Below, piece by piece: positions 10,300 through 21,066 of a DNA stretch of 64,000 bases. The stretch spans positions 1,392,014-1,456,013 of the forward strand of contig NW_020194558.1 in NCBI RefSeq assembly GCF_002865645.1. The letters run 5' to 3'. Position 1 is the stretch's first letter; each line of letters opens with the position of its first letter. This DNA comes from Hyaloscypha bicolor E (lineage: Eukaryota > Ascomycota > Leotiomycetes > Helotiales > Hyaloscyphaceae). The notes under the pieces are model-generated. The model saw only the letters and a list, made by a program, of their open reading frames with translations. It was not told where the DNA came from and searched no databases. The position numbers and the translations under genes were made by a program.

Positions 10300-13200
10300 A
10301 TGGGAGACGTATATGGCGTAACTGTACTCCACGATCCTGGCCAGCAAACCAGATTTGAGTAAGCGCTCCAGGCTCTCTTCTTACTTTGCCGTAACACAGA
10401 TCTAATGCCTCCAGCCTCGTTGCTATCCATGGCATCAATGGTCACCCGTTCAAGACATGGACGCATCAAAACGGCGACAACTGGCTGGAATACCTCTTCT
10501 CGGATTTGGCAGACACCCGAATTATGACGTTTGGATATAATGCTCAGGTGTTCACATCAAGCAAGGGTTGCGTGTCAGATTTCGCAGAACAGCTGCTACA
10601 GCATTTAACAAGCATTAGGAGATCAACGGATAGCATCGTAAGCTGCTTTGGTTAATGTATCCTGACTCTAAAGTCGCACTACATGCTAATGAGATCAAGG
10701 AGCGACCGATAATATTTGTGTGTCATAGTTTAGGCGGCCTTGTCGTCAAAAAGGGAAGCAACTCCAAATTGATGCAATCAATATGCTAACAATTTATTTG
10801 CAGGCTCTCTTATTAGCACAAGAAGCGCACGATGCGAGCGCTATCAGAAGAGCAACTCTACTGGTGGTTTTCATGGGTACACCTCACAGAGGCTCTCAAC
10901 TGGCGTCTTATGCCGACATTGCAGTTACATGTGTCAAGGCAGTAGGGTTTAAGGCAAACACAGTGAACCTTCTTCAACTTAAACTGGACTCCGACGACCT
11001 TGAGGATTTAGGTTCACAATTCGGGTCACTTTTACAATCAGAGGGACTGAAAGTGCTGGCGTTTATGAACTTAAACCTATGAAGATTGCAGGGGTTACAG
11101 ATGTTGTGGTAAGTTACGTCAATGTTATTCTACTAAGAACATATGCATTGAGCTAAGATTCGTGCATATAGGTAGTACCTAAGGGTTCAGCAAAACTGGG
11201 TTTAGGGCCACCCCTAGAAACTATAATTCCCGTGGACGCAAATCGTCGTCAGATAGCCCAATTCTCCAGCAGGAACTGCAAGCAATATGGGATTGTTAGG
11301 TCGAATCTTGCATTCATCCTATCATCACAAATCCAGACCTCACGAAATGATAGTAAGAATCCAAACGAAGTTTTCAACCCCTTCCTCTACTGAAACTTCT
11401 CATTTTGTGTCTGTAGTTTCAGAGCCCAAATAACATCCAGCATTCATTTGTTGGCCTGCCGACGCTAACAGTTTATTCAGGTAACTTCTCAAAGGAAGCT
11501 GGATGGAATGAGATCCTACTATGGTTGGATGCGCTTCGAAGCCAACCAGGAGCAGTTCTAAAAAAAGAACGCGCCAACGGAACGTGCAAATGGGTCCATG
11601 AAAAGGGTTCCTATGAAAAGTGGAGAATCTCAGAAGGCTCCGATAGGCTTTGGCTAATTGGGAAACCAGGTACTTTAATGATTCAACCTCCTAGCCCCTT
11701 GAGACTTAACGACCTGATCTAATCTTGTCAATTTAGGAGTCGGCAAGAGTCAAGACCGTCTTATCAAATTATATTTCAGAAACACTGAAATCCCAAAACG
11801 GCAAGGTAGTCTTTACTATACACTGTCACTCATATCGATCATTGAATGATCCGGTACACATTCTTGTTCGGGATATTCTTTTTCAGGCTCTTCAAACTCC
11901 AGTCTTATCGGCCAGGGTCAAAAAGCGACTTCTAGATCTCAAGTCCCAAACTAACGCCATGTCGGATCTTGCCCTCGAGACCCTTTTGGAGGTAGTCGAT
12001 GATATATTCCGTGGCAATTCGAGCCTTTACCTAATCGTTAATGGTATTGATGAGCTCAATCAACAATCCTTGGAGCTGGAGTCCTTCTTGTACAAAGTGG
12101 GAACTCTCTCGGAACTAGGAGGACCTTGTAAGGCGCTGATCGTGAGTCGCAACGCTCCGTTATTGGAAAAGCTGCTTGCATCCTAGAGGACAATGACAAT
12201 ATCCAGTCACGATTCACTGCGTGATATCACTATTTTCTTGGATCAAAAGCTCGATGGCGCAACTCATCTAGGGCATCGGCGAGACGAAGTTATCCAGAGG
12301 CTGGTTAACGGGTCGAAGGGCTTATTTCTTTGGGCAGATCTTGCTGTGAGTGAGCTTGACCATTTGAGGACCTGGAACGAGATTTTGGCGCTGCTTGAGA
12401 ATGGAAACCGTGGTTTGGACTCGACCTATGCGTCTATTATCAAACAATTGGACACATCCTCTGAGGGACTTTGCCGGATTCGAGCCAAAGCTCTTCCCCT
12501 GGTTGCGGTTGCATGCCGCCCTTTTCGTCTGGAGGAAGTTCATAAGCTTCTTGCGGTTGAGGTTTCCAAAAAAATTGTTGATCCTGGAAATAGACTGCTG
12601 GGCGGATGGAGCACTTTGTCTCTAGCCTGCGGGCCTTTCCTCCAAATCAATGAACTCGGCATCATAGAGCTTATCCATGTGTCCGCCAAGGATTTTCTGA
12701 TGTCTCACCCATAGGCACTGTCTTTAGCACGCGATAATCTCATAGGTGGCTCAGCTAACATAGAGATGGCGTGCATATGCCTCTCATATCTAAGTTTTGC
12801 TGTCTTTGGGAGGCTTCCAGGGGAGGAAATCGAAGCCATGGATGTCAACAGTCTCACCAAACAATACCCGCTACTAGAATACGCTTCAAATTTCTGGTCA
12901 GGTCATTTCCTAAGGTCTGAGAAGATAACAGCTTTACAATTGACTCTTCTAGAGCAATTTCTCAACTCACCCTGCAGTGTCACATGGATGACAACCTTCT
13001 ACCCGTACTTCTGCCAAAAATTGGGAGAAAATCACAGAAAAATTTTCAGATCTCAACAATCTATTATCGCTAAGCTGAAACAGAAGCTGCGAGTCTCTGG
13101 AAATGTTGACCCAACTCTCTATAAGCTTTGCATGGAGAAGTTCGACCGAATCTTGCTAGAGTCGGTGCAGTACTCTTTGCGGATGGAACAATTTGGCTCA

Positions 13201-14205
13201 GGCCCGCTCGCAAAAAGCACCCTTGAAAAGAAACTACGACTTGCGGAGTGCTACTCTGTTTATGAGATAAAGGCAGCCAAGGAGATTGCTTCCGAAACAC
13301 TTGAATCTTCGCAGGAGCTCCTAGGCCGTATGGAACCCCTAACCCTGGAACTCCAACACACGAAGCTTCGTACAGAAATGCATATTCAGCAAAGGAGCCC
13401 GACAATAGATTCCCGCGATCTCATTCCGAATTTCATCCAATTAGTCGAAGATCACACTAAAGTGTTTGGTCCAGACCATGTTAGAACCCTGGACTGTCGC
13501 CATGGCCTTGCGCTGATGCACTTCAGACGCCGGGACATTGCAAAGGCCCAATACCTCCTAGAACCTGTCTATCGAAAGATGGTAGAAATACTGGGTAGCA
13601 CATCACGGGCGACCCAGTCAGTAGCCAACAACTTAGCATCTTGTGCAAACATGCAACAGCAATGGGACTACGCGGAGAAAATTCTTCAAGCCATTCCAGA
13701 GCTTACGAAAGCCGCTGCCGAGCCTTTGGAAATCGATATTACCGGTTTTCATGCAAACACTCTCCATGCTTTATCCATCCTGGCAGCTATCCTTGCCGCT
13801 AGAGGTGAAGATCAAAGATCAGAAATACTACACCAGCGTGTGATTGATGGCTTCACGGTTCTGGAAGGCCCAAAGGCGCACAGAATATATGAAAGTGCAA
13901 TAAACAAGGGCCAGGCCCTACGAGACCAGCACAAGTACGGCCTTGCTCGAAAGCACTACCAAGAGTGGTTGAAAAGGTCAGATCAGCATCTAGGTCCAGA
14001 ATCAAAGCACTCTCGTGAGATACGAAAAAGGATAGCTGACTTGGACTCCAAGGAGAAGAAATGGAGGGAAACAGCGCAAATCATGAAAGTTCCTATGGTT
14101 CAAGCTCTGCCCTTTGGACAGGGAAGGACTATGACTATATTTGTAGCTATTGCGATATTGATTTCGGTGGTATTTTCCTTTGGGGCTACCTATTTTAGGA
14201 AATAG
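10300..14205 (+). pseudogene. Broken STAND/NLR-like gene (hydrolase-NTPase-TPR)
   Basis: The pieces read in order as a fungal STAND protein. An N-terminal alpha/beta-hydrolase (DUF676-like) part shows VAIHGINGHPFKTW and the nucleophile elbow CHSLGGLVV. A NACHT/NB-ARC-type NTPase follows with Walker A GKPGVGKS (split by the intron 11670-11736) and Walker-B-like LIVNGIDEL. A C-terminal TPR-like helical part contains FGPDHVRTLDCRHGLALMHF, and a hydrophobic tail near 14130-14200 may be membrane-inserted. In intact relatives the N-terminal domain is an effector released on ligand sensing, as in heterokaryon incompatibility. Visible lesions are a GG instead of GT donor at 10754, frameshifts near 11064 and 11752, and in-frame TAGs at 12184 and 12712, both in a context where CAG would be expected. 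Inferred introns include 10359-10414, 10638-10693 and 11109-11171. The exon layout at 11353-11480 is uncertain. A full-length product is unlikely. Confidence 0.8.
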
Positions 14206-14553
14206 ACCTGCGCAGTTGGTTTCGAGCCTTGCGGCCATCGGAATGTTGGACGAAACCTTTAAAATGGGACACCTTTCTCAACTGCATTTGTCATGCAATC
14301 GCCCTCGTTCTTTCACAGCGACTCAATATCTAAACCACCTTACCGAGTACGTGCTTCATTACATGCTGAAAGCAACGGCAGGCAACTCCTCGCCAAAGCG
14401 CTATGGCTTGTACTCGGCGATGAAGGCTGGGGGTGCCTTCATCAATCACAACGACGCCGCGGACAAGCACAGCCTTGATAAGTCGTTCAGTACTGCAGAG
14501 GCGCTTTTCCGCGAGCGCTTCGGTCGCGAGTACTTGGTCTGCGTCGATCTTAG
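14206..14553 (+). other. Gene-like remnant, unidentified
   Basis: A frame that runs through the end of the STAND pseudogene stays open to 14572 and has gene-like codon use from about 14330, with FSTAEALFRERFGREYLVCV near its end. I do not recognise a family. It stops just where the following DUF3723-like frame starts to look coding, so both may be decayed parts of one gene. Confidence 0.3.
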
Positions 14554-14865
14554 TTCTCTGAGCAAGAGCTGAGGCTCGAGAAAGAGCGATTTGTCAAGTA
14601 CAGAGGCACCGCGCGTGTCAGGCTCGAAGTGCTTGATTTCCAGTGGAACGAGCCAAGAGAGCTCAGTCGAAAGAATGTCGAGAGGATGAAGGAGATCTTC
14701 CGAGGAGACAAGAGGTCATATGGGGGCATTTGTCGGCTGGGCCCTCGAAACCATATTCCTGCTGTGGTTGAGCAGTCTGACCTTGACGATGCCATCCTCG
14801 CTTCCGAGGTATCGGCGGAAAGATTGCTGAGTAATCCCGACAATGACCCGGTGGGGGTGAGCTGA
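14554..14865 (+). pseudogene. DUF3723-like N-terminal fragment
   Basis: The frame after the TAG at 14551 encodes about 100 residues including ERFVKYRGTARVRLEVLDF, NEPRELSRKNVERMKEIF and PRNHIPAVV. From memory this resembles the conserved start of the fungal DUF3723 family, whose members are several hundred residues long. There is no in-frame ATG before the conserved block, and the frame ends after roughly 100 residues, so it is a truncated relic. The function of the family is not established. It lies between the STAND pseudogene and the ICMT-like gene. Confidence 0.5.
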
Positions 14866-14967
14866 CTAATCCTGTGGTGATTTTCTGCAACGCAGCAAAA
14901 GACTGACCAGGTCTTATTTCGTCCCCACCTCCAAGACGAATATACCGTTGATAACCTTTGACTCACG

Positions 14968-15687
14968 ATGCCTCTCTTCTCCGCCCTCACAGACTTCCTC
15001 AGCGCCCTCTCCCTCACCCTCTTTATCCTCATTATAGCCTACGTCGCCTTCCTCTGCTTCACCCCGCCGATCCAAATCCCCGATAACCTGAACGAAACCA
15101 ACCGCAACAGCTTCGCAAACAACCTCCTTGTCTACTACGGTTGCAGCGCCATTGTCATGCTCATCAACATGTACCATGCTTTACTCTGTTTCACGTACCC
15201 GGCGCCTCCGTCAATACTCTGCCCGAATCCTTTCAATCTCTCCCCCAAACTCTTCACCTGGAGCCCTCACACAATTCTCTGCATCGCCCTTATCTTACTC
15301 TCGGGTCAAGTAATGCTGCTATGCTTCAATCAGCTCGGCCCTATCTCGAACTTCGGACTTACCGTGCCCAAAAAACTAATCACAACGGGTCTATACAGCT
15401 GGCTTCAACATCCTTACTACGCCGCTAACTTCGTTATATTCCTCAGCAACAGCGCGTTAATTCAAAGACGGGATGGCGTGGCTGCATGCTGGCTACCGAA
15501 AAGCATCGTTGATGGTGATAAATTTGGGATGTTCTTCCAGATTGGATATTTGTTCACGGTAGCCGTTGGATGTTGGGCGCTGGCTAAGAGGATCAGGAAT
15601 GAGGAATCCATGCTGAAGAGAACATTTGGGACAGAGTGGGAGGAATATCATAGACGGACGAAGCCATTTCTCCCTGGTGTGATTTGA
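14968..15687 (+). CDS. Isoprenylcysteine carboxyl methyltransferase-like membrane protein
   Basis: This is a single exon of 239 aa. Several hydrophobic segments are visible (about residues 12-35, 55-72, 95-120 and 185-205). The C-terminal half has the ICMT/PEMT signature: TTGLYSWLQHPYYAANF around residues 140-156, and RIRNEESML followed by FGTEWEEYHRRTKPFLPGVI at the C-terminus. The HPxY and RxxxEE elements form the AdoMet site in this family. True ICMTs methylate the prenylated cysteine of CaaX proteins in the ER membrane; many fungal paralogues have unknown substrates, so the name is at family level only. The start at 14968 gives a normal first transmembrane helix. Confidence 0.85.
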   Translation: MPLFSALTDFLSALSLTLFILIIAYVAFLCFTPPIQIPDNLNETNRNSFANNLLVYYGCSAIVMLINMYHALLCFTYPAPPSILCPNPFNLSPKLFTWSPHTILCIALILLSGQVMLLCFNQLGPISNFGLTVPKKLITTGLYSWLQHPYYAANFVIFLSNSALIQRRDGVAACWLPKSIVDGDKFGMFFQIGYLFTVAVGCWALAKRIRNEESMLKRTFGTEWEEYHRRTKPFLPGVI

Positions 15688-16406
15688 GGCAGCGTGCTGG
15701 AATGGTATCGATTATCCTTCCCTTGTGCAATGTCCGATGTATTGCTCCTCTCCTGGAAGCCTTCAAGTGTTGTTGGGACTTACTTCTTTATTCTCTCGTC
15801 TGACTAACTTGGGAACTAGCTACTTAGGCGGCGGCATTGGAGGGAAATATATTACGTATATCTTCATCATGTTGCGCCGAGAAAAGGATTTTTTTTTTGA
15901 CAGCCTGGGAACCGGTTAGATACAATAAGATAGTTTGCGGGAAAGTTACTTTATTTAGGACGATCTCCTGAGGCCTTTTTCTAGGGATATATTCTTCCCA
16001 TGAAGTAAAGCTACCTCAATTTTGGCAAGGTCCGTCTTGTTGTTGCGTGAATGATGTTCCTGAGAGCATTCTTCCTACAGGCACGTGACCAGAAATTTCA
16101 AATATCGGCTTCGCCTGCAACGCACCACAATACGAAGGTATACAACTTCAGGAGAATGGAGGGAGAGAATAGAGGGAGTTAAGTCCTTAGCTGCAATATC
16201 CCGGTTTGGAAACTGTATCAGGAGTACTACATAGGAGAAGGAATTTGGAGTCGCGTGCTTCAGGATACAACGAGCAATGGATTCTTGAGGGGCGGGTTAG
16301 AATATATTGGAGCATCCTAATTTATGATGTGAATTCATGATACGCTCTGTCTTACTTCCCGCCGCACATGCTACTTTTGGTGGTCAGCTGCGCCTCAGTT
16401 TCGGTA
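15688..16406. other. Intergenic stretch without recognised gene
   Basis: Only short frames are present. The stretch contains the 3' side of the ICMT-like gene and ends at the TA-flanked inverted repeat starting at 16407. I see no RNA gene or repeat in it. Confidence 0.5.
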
Positions 16407-16551
16407 TCCCTTCGTCCGGTGAGACATTACTAGCGTATCAGCCACAGGGGGCTCTCTGGCTTGGCTGGCGGGGCAGAAAATTATGTGGCTTCAGGAATTT
16501 TATTGGGTGCCACAGCTGCCCACGCTAGTAATGTCTCACCGGACGAAAGGC
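16407..16551. mobile_element. 145-bp TIR mini-element, family 1 copy 2
   Basis: The inverted ends share CCYTTCGTCCGGTGAGACAT and continue to TTACTAGCGT, about 29 bp in all. They are flanked by TA at 16405-16406 and 16552-16553. The outermost 21 bases match the 8330-8487 element except at two or three positions, while the centres differ. This marks the pair as one MITE family with diverged cores. It sits about 155 bp upstream of the TLC-domain gene, where it could affect the promoter. Confidence 0.85.
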
Positions 16552-16706
16552 TACCTCTACTCCGGGGTGACTAAGCTCGTTTTAAGCCACGAAATCATTG
16601 ATGCTTGCGTCTCCGAAGTCACTGAAGCAACAACCGTCCACACCCCATCGAAACTTGAGAGTCCAAAATTCCTAAAAACAATTGAGAAGATACAACTGGC
16701 CCCAAC

Positions 16707-17764
16707 ATGCTAGATCCATTCTACCCACCTCCGCCTATTCTGGTCAGGGCTATCCAACCCATAGCGGACCTATTAAGCTTGTCGACCCTTCCGCTTCACA
16801 TTCATGAAGTTGTAATTGGATGGATTTGCTATCATCTCATTTACACAACTATATCACCTATCATCTCAACCTGGCTCTTCCCAGCAATCTATCCTCACCT
16901 CTCAGCGCGAACAACAATAAGCTGGAATGTACACGTCACGTCCTTTATACAATCCTCGCTCATAACGATATTCGCCCTGTTCGTAATATGGAGTGACGAG
17001 GAGAGAAGTGAGATGGATTGGGCAGGGAGGATATGGGGATATACTGGAGCTGGAGGAGTAGTTCAAGGGTTTGCCGCAGGGTATTTCTTGTGGGATTTAG
17101 TAGCCAGCACAATGCACCTCAACGTGCTTGGTTGGGGCTCTTTAGCACATGCCGTCAGTGCATTGCTTGTTACTAGCCTAGGATTTGCAAGTTTTCTCCC
17201 TTTTACCCCATCATAACAGCTTGATTTTCTACTAGTCTAAGAGCGTTTGGCTGATTTATAATATAGCGTCCATTCGCAAACTATTATGGCCTCAACTTCA
17301 TCCTCTACGAGATCTCTACCCCGTTCTTGAATATCCACTGGTTTTTCGATAAGCTCAACTTGACCGGGTCTCGTGTGCAACTATACAATGGCATAGCCCT
17401 TCTCACAACCTTCTTTGTATGTCGAGTTCTATGGGGGAATTACCAATCTATCTGCATCTATTCGGATGTGTGGACTGCCTTACACACACCAGGGTTCTAT
17501 CCTCAGATTGTGAAGGACAATTCTATATTTGCCTACCGAAATATTCCAGGTTCGAGATCGAACTCTGAGTATGGTTTTGGCAAAATGGGCCTACCAATGT
17601 GGCTCGTGTATGCGTATCTGGGAAGCAATACGATATTGAACTTTTTGAACATATACTGGTTTGCGAAGATGATTCAAGCTCTCAGGAAGCGATTTCAGCA
17701 TTCAAATTTAAGCATTAAGAAGGAGAGGAATTCTGAGGTAGACATCGGGCAACATGTAGATTAA
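16707..17764 (+). CDS. TLC-domain multi-pass membrane protein
   Basis: Exon 1 (16707-17186, 160 codons, phase 0) and exon 2 (17267-17764) give about 325 aa. The joined junction reads SLGF-RPFANYYGLNF, which continues smoothly into a FILYEISTPFLNIHWFFDKL segment typical of TLC (TRAM-LAG1-CLN8) proteins of the TMEM56 type. At least six hydrophobic segments are visible. TLC proteins are ER or secretory-pathway membrane proteins, some acting in ceramide synthesis. The Lag1 catalytic HH pair is not evident here, so ceramide synthase activity is not claimed. The C-terminus is charged (IKKERNSEVDIGQHVD). The 5' flank carries a MITE. Confidence 0.85.
17187..17266 (+). other. GC-AG intron of the TLC gene
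   Basis: The 80-nt intron starts GCAAGT and ends TATAG. GC donors are normally followed by exactly this AAGT context. No GT donor nearby restores the frame, whereas this one joins two phase-0 exons and rebuilds a conserved-looking stretch. Confidence 0.75.
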
Positions 17765-18185
17765 TTGAGAGAAAACTGTGGGTGGGTGATAAAGGAAGGC
17801 TTCAGGAGACGTTTGAAGAAGAGACTTTGCTCGTTGCAATGAATCCGATCTCAATACCGATTCGGTGTTCAAGTTTGCGTGCTCGATTGATCATATTCAA
17901 AATATAAATTTACTGAGTTTCTTTGGTCTGCTAAGGGATATCTTGTCAAAAGGAGAAGTATAAGCAATAAGATCCATATACGCCATCACTTCCTTGTGTC
18001 GCTCCTTCAATTTGAGATCCAATCCATATACGAAGTACTGCGTTCGCCTCCATATCAAAGCCATATCCTCCTCTGATACTCATCCAGCAAGCCAAGCATG
18101 GGAAGTGTGATCACATGACTGACCAATGAGGTTTTAGCCTTCTGTCAAATTCAATATGAGTGAACAAGGCCATCGGTCATTCCCC
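17765..18185. other. Intergenic stretch without recognised feature
   Basis: This lies between the convergent ends of the TLC gene and the minus-strand membrane-protein gene. I see no open frame or repeat worth reporting. It should contain both polyadenylation regions. Confidence 0.5.
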
Positions 18186-19996
18186 TTAAAAATGAGGAAT
18201 AATTTGTGTCCAGTCAGGAGTTCTGTAGGCCGCAATTGGCAGCTGCCTAATGCTGATAATTGCTTCGACAACCAGAAATATTCTGGCAAAAACGTAAGCT
18301 ATTCCGCAGATCGAACAAAGTGACCCTAAGATGAGGTAGCTGGACCAGTGTGCCTGACGCGCTAAAACCTTGTCCCAGTACGCATCGATCGCTTTCGACT
18401 CGTGGGCAAGTAAATTTATCACTAGCCATAGCAAGGCAGATGCGGCCATGTAGATGGACGATGAACGCCACATCCACGCTTCGACATTTGACGGGAAGTA
18501 GTCGTTCCACGCAGCAATGTGAACACCTCCGTAGGCCATGCTGGCAAACCATAGCACCATAACCATCACGAGACCTGCGGTTCCTCTCAGAAGGTCCTCA
18601 CCTGGCCAATTTGTTGCGGACCACGTCACAAGTTCCTCGGTCATAGGCTCGAACCAGTCACAGCCATCCTTTTTTGCCTCTGTATTACATCTCGTAGCGA
18701 AGCGTTGTCTTATCGCGGGATACATTCTCACAGCATTAGCAGCCAAGCGCCGTCGATTAAGCTACATGGTGCTTGGACTGTGAGCCTGCTCCGATCTACC
18801 TGAAGAGATAAAGCCTTCTGTTGGACTCAAGGGGCGTGGACGAGGTCCAAAATAGCTCGAGTGGAGGCCATTTCCACACTCAGGAATCGATGTGCCAACC
18901 ACATCGCATATTTGACCGGAGATACTTATGGAACCTTGGCTCGCAGTATCGATAGGATTCTTTTCGTTCTTAGTGTTGTCAAGTTTACCTTGAGATCGAG
19001 GCGTAAAGAGTGCAAGAGCTGATAGTTCTGGGTCGACCCAGGTCCGCCGAAGTATCCCAGCATGAGTGCCACTCCACCCACTAACTTGGCTGCTCATGTA
19101 CATATACGCACACAAAGGCTCGACGCAATCCCCTTCGAGCTTCGTTGATTCGTGTACCAATCGGGGTTTATGCCACCACAAGATGTAGATGACGAGCGCA
19201 CAAAGGACATGTCCCAAGATATTGACTTCCAGTAACGTTACTGGAAGACCAAGCACAACCCGTGCAATAACTTGCACCAACATCCATCCAACCTGGAGAC
19301 AGACCAGGAATTTCGCCAAACCATCAGCCTTGCTCTTGTCAGCAATATCATCCTCCTGAATGTTGGGAAGATGGCCACATCTAGCCAGTAATGCAACACC
19401 GCGAGCCGACAGTGTCAGACGTTGACTGCCAGGAACGAAAGGCAAGCCCCCATCTGCGGAAGAGACATCCGCCTCGATGAAAAAGCCACCTATTCCTGCA
19501 TAGAAGCTGTGCACCATCGTCCACGGGTAACTTGACTCCATCGATGCGGATTTGGTTTCCAGTGATATATCCTATGACTGGTGAGCATACTTTACAGATA
19601 GTGACGGCCAGTATCGATATCTTGAACTACCTTGGCTCGATTCTCTACTTCGTCTCTTCGTGGTGGCATCAGGATCTCAGCCTGTCTCTTCACTTCTGCA
19701 TGCAATTCTTTCGCTGAATTGTACTGCCTCCAAGCCGCGAACACCACCAGCTCTGGGCCAACAACTCCTATCAATCCCCATTTCAAGTGTCTCATCAAGG
19801 TTTGTGCGGGTAGTTCGTCGTGTGGAGGAATATTGAGATGCATCGCAGACCATACACACAACCCCAAGGTAAGCAGGCAGGAGAAGACGAGAGAAATCGT
19901 CCCTCTGCCGGTCGGATCCGAGACCCAGCCTACGGTAGAAGCTGTGGCGTTACTGGTAGCAATAGCAACTGGTGTGCTCGCTGAGAGGATAGACAT
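18186..19996 (-). pseudogene. Fungal multi-pass membrane protein with one in-frame TAG
   Basis: Exon 1 (19996-19631, 122 codons) and exon 2 (19571-18186) are joined by removing a 59-nt intron (19572-19630, GTAGTT to CATAG). The total is about 583 codons. The protein belongs to a large, unnamed fungal family that I recognise from its blocks: LTLGLCVWSAMHLNIP, GPELVVFAAWRQ, WTMVHSFYAGIGGF, DKSKADGLAKFLVCLQVGW, and the C-terminal FLVVEAIISIRQLP ending with TQIIPHF. Six or more hydrophobic segments are present. The function is unknown. A single TAG near 18757-18759 interrupts an otherwise continuous frame between STM and LNRRRLAANAV. A CAG there would restore a normal protein, so this is either a recent pseudogene or an assembly/strain variant. 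I found no splice solution that avoids the stop. Confidence 0.75.
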
Positions 19997-20437
19997 GGCG
20001 ATTCCACAAGATAGATCTGGGGTTTTATGCGGATGGTGTTGTTTAGTATTGGAAGTCTAAACATGCGATAATGATGAGGAGAGCCAGGCGACACTGAGAA
20101 CATTCTGTAGTAGATATGAGACGCTTCAACCCCCTCTCATTGACTTGCGCCATCCTGATATACACAGCTAAAAGACGGATTCCCTGACCTTGCTGCGAAT
20201 CCGCGTCTGGGTTCGTAAGCCGGCGCCCCGATCCGCTCTCACGACAAGGGCGCTATCGGCGTTAGAGAATGGCTGCAGAAGTGGACTGAACGACTTGTTC
20301 ACCATAATTTGAAACCATATCCATGTTCATCTTCCAAAGCTTGCCATTTTGTTGGGTTGGAGGAGGGACTTGCGTCCCAAGAGTTCGGATGAGAAAAATT
20401 TCCGTTTCGAATGGTTTACGGAAAGCGGTAAGGATCA
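19997..20437. other. Intergenic stretch, promoter side of minus-strand gene
   Basis: No gene is seen. It lies upstream of the start codon at 19994-19996 and should hold the promoter of that gene. Short open frames are overlapping and motif-free. Confidence 0.45.
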
Positions 20438-20470
20438 GATGCACCAGCGGAACTTTTAACTTACGACTTA

Positions 20471-20593
20471 CCCCCCCGCCCCTAATTAAATATAACAGTG
20501 GATCAAAGTGCAGGGGTTTTTTTGTCTGGCAACTGGACCGTGCCAGGCTGGTTTTGTGGGGACCTACTATTACATTTATTTAGGGGGGGAGAG
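20471..20593. mobile_element. 123-bp MITE nested in the left arm
   Basis: The ends are inverted C-rich copies (CCCCCCCGCCCCTAATTAAA on the left; the reverse complement of the right end reads CTCTCCCCCCCTAAATAAA). TA flanks both sides (20469-20470 and 20594-20595). The opposite arm of the host element at about 21553-21570 keeps the uninterrupted sequence with a single TA, which shows directly that this segment inserted with TA duplication. Confidence 0.8.
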
Positions 20594-21007
20594 TATGACT
20601 TATGACTTATGACTCAGCACGCGCATGCTTCTGGTGCTTTACCCCTGTGACGGCGGGATCGAGGCAATGGTACAAAGGCTCAAAGATCCAGGAAAATCCC
20701 ATGTATTGAGAATACTAAGCTAAGGAGAAGAAGGAGAGAGAGAAGGAAAGGGGATAAAAGGAGGGAAATACTAGCTAAAACCACTGAAACGCCGGCTAGC
20801 TAGGTGAAACCAGTCATGTGATAGCCACCCCCCTTTGGCCCCCAGCCAGCGCCGTCACAACCCCACCAAAAATCGCCCACATACCACGCCCCCTCTCCCT
20901 ATGCCTCTATTACTACTTAGAATATTACTCTCTCTTTAATTCTTATTTATATATATAGGAGAGAGGGGTGGGCGGGGGGTGGGCGGGTGAGGAGGGCGAG
21001 CAAGCAA

Positions 21008-21066
21008 GTTAAAAGTGAAAAGTGAAAAGTGAAAAGTGAAGAGTGAAAAGTGAAAAGTGAAGAGTG
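21008..21066. repeat. AAAAGTG heptamer tandem repeat
   Basis: Eight or so copies of AAAAGTG/AAGAGTG follow one another, and a related AAATGTG run lies at about 21194-21220. Both are inside the inverted-repeat element 20438-21599. Confidence 0.8.
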
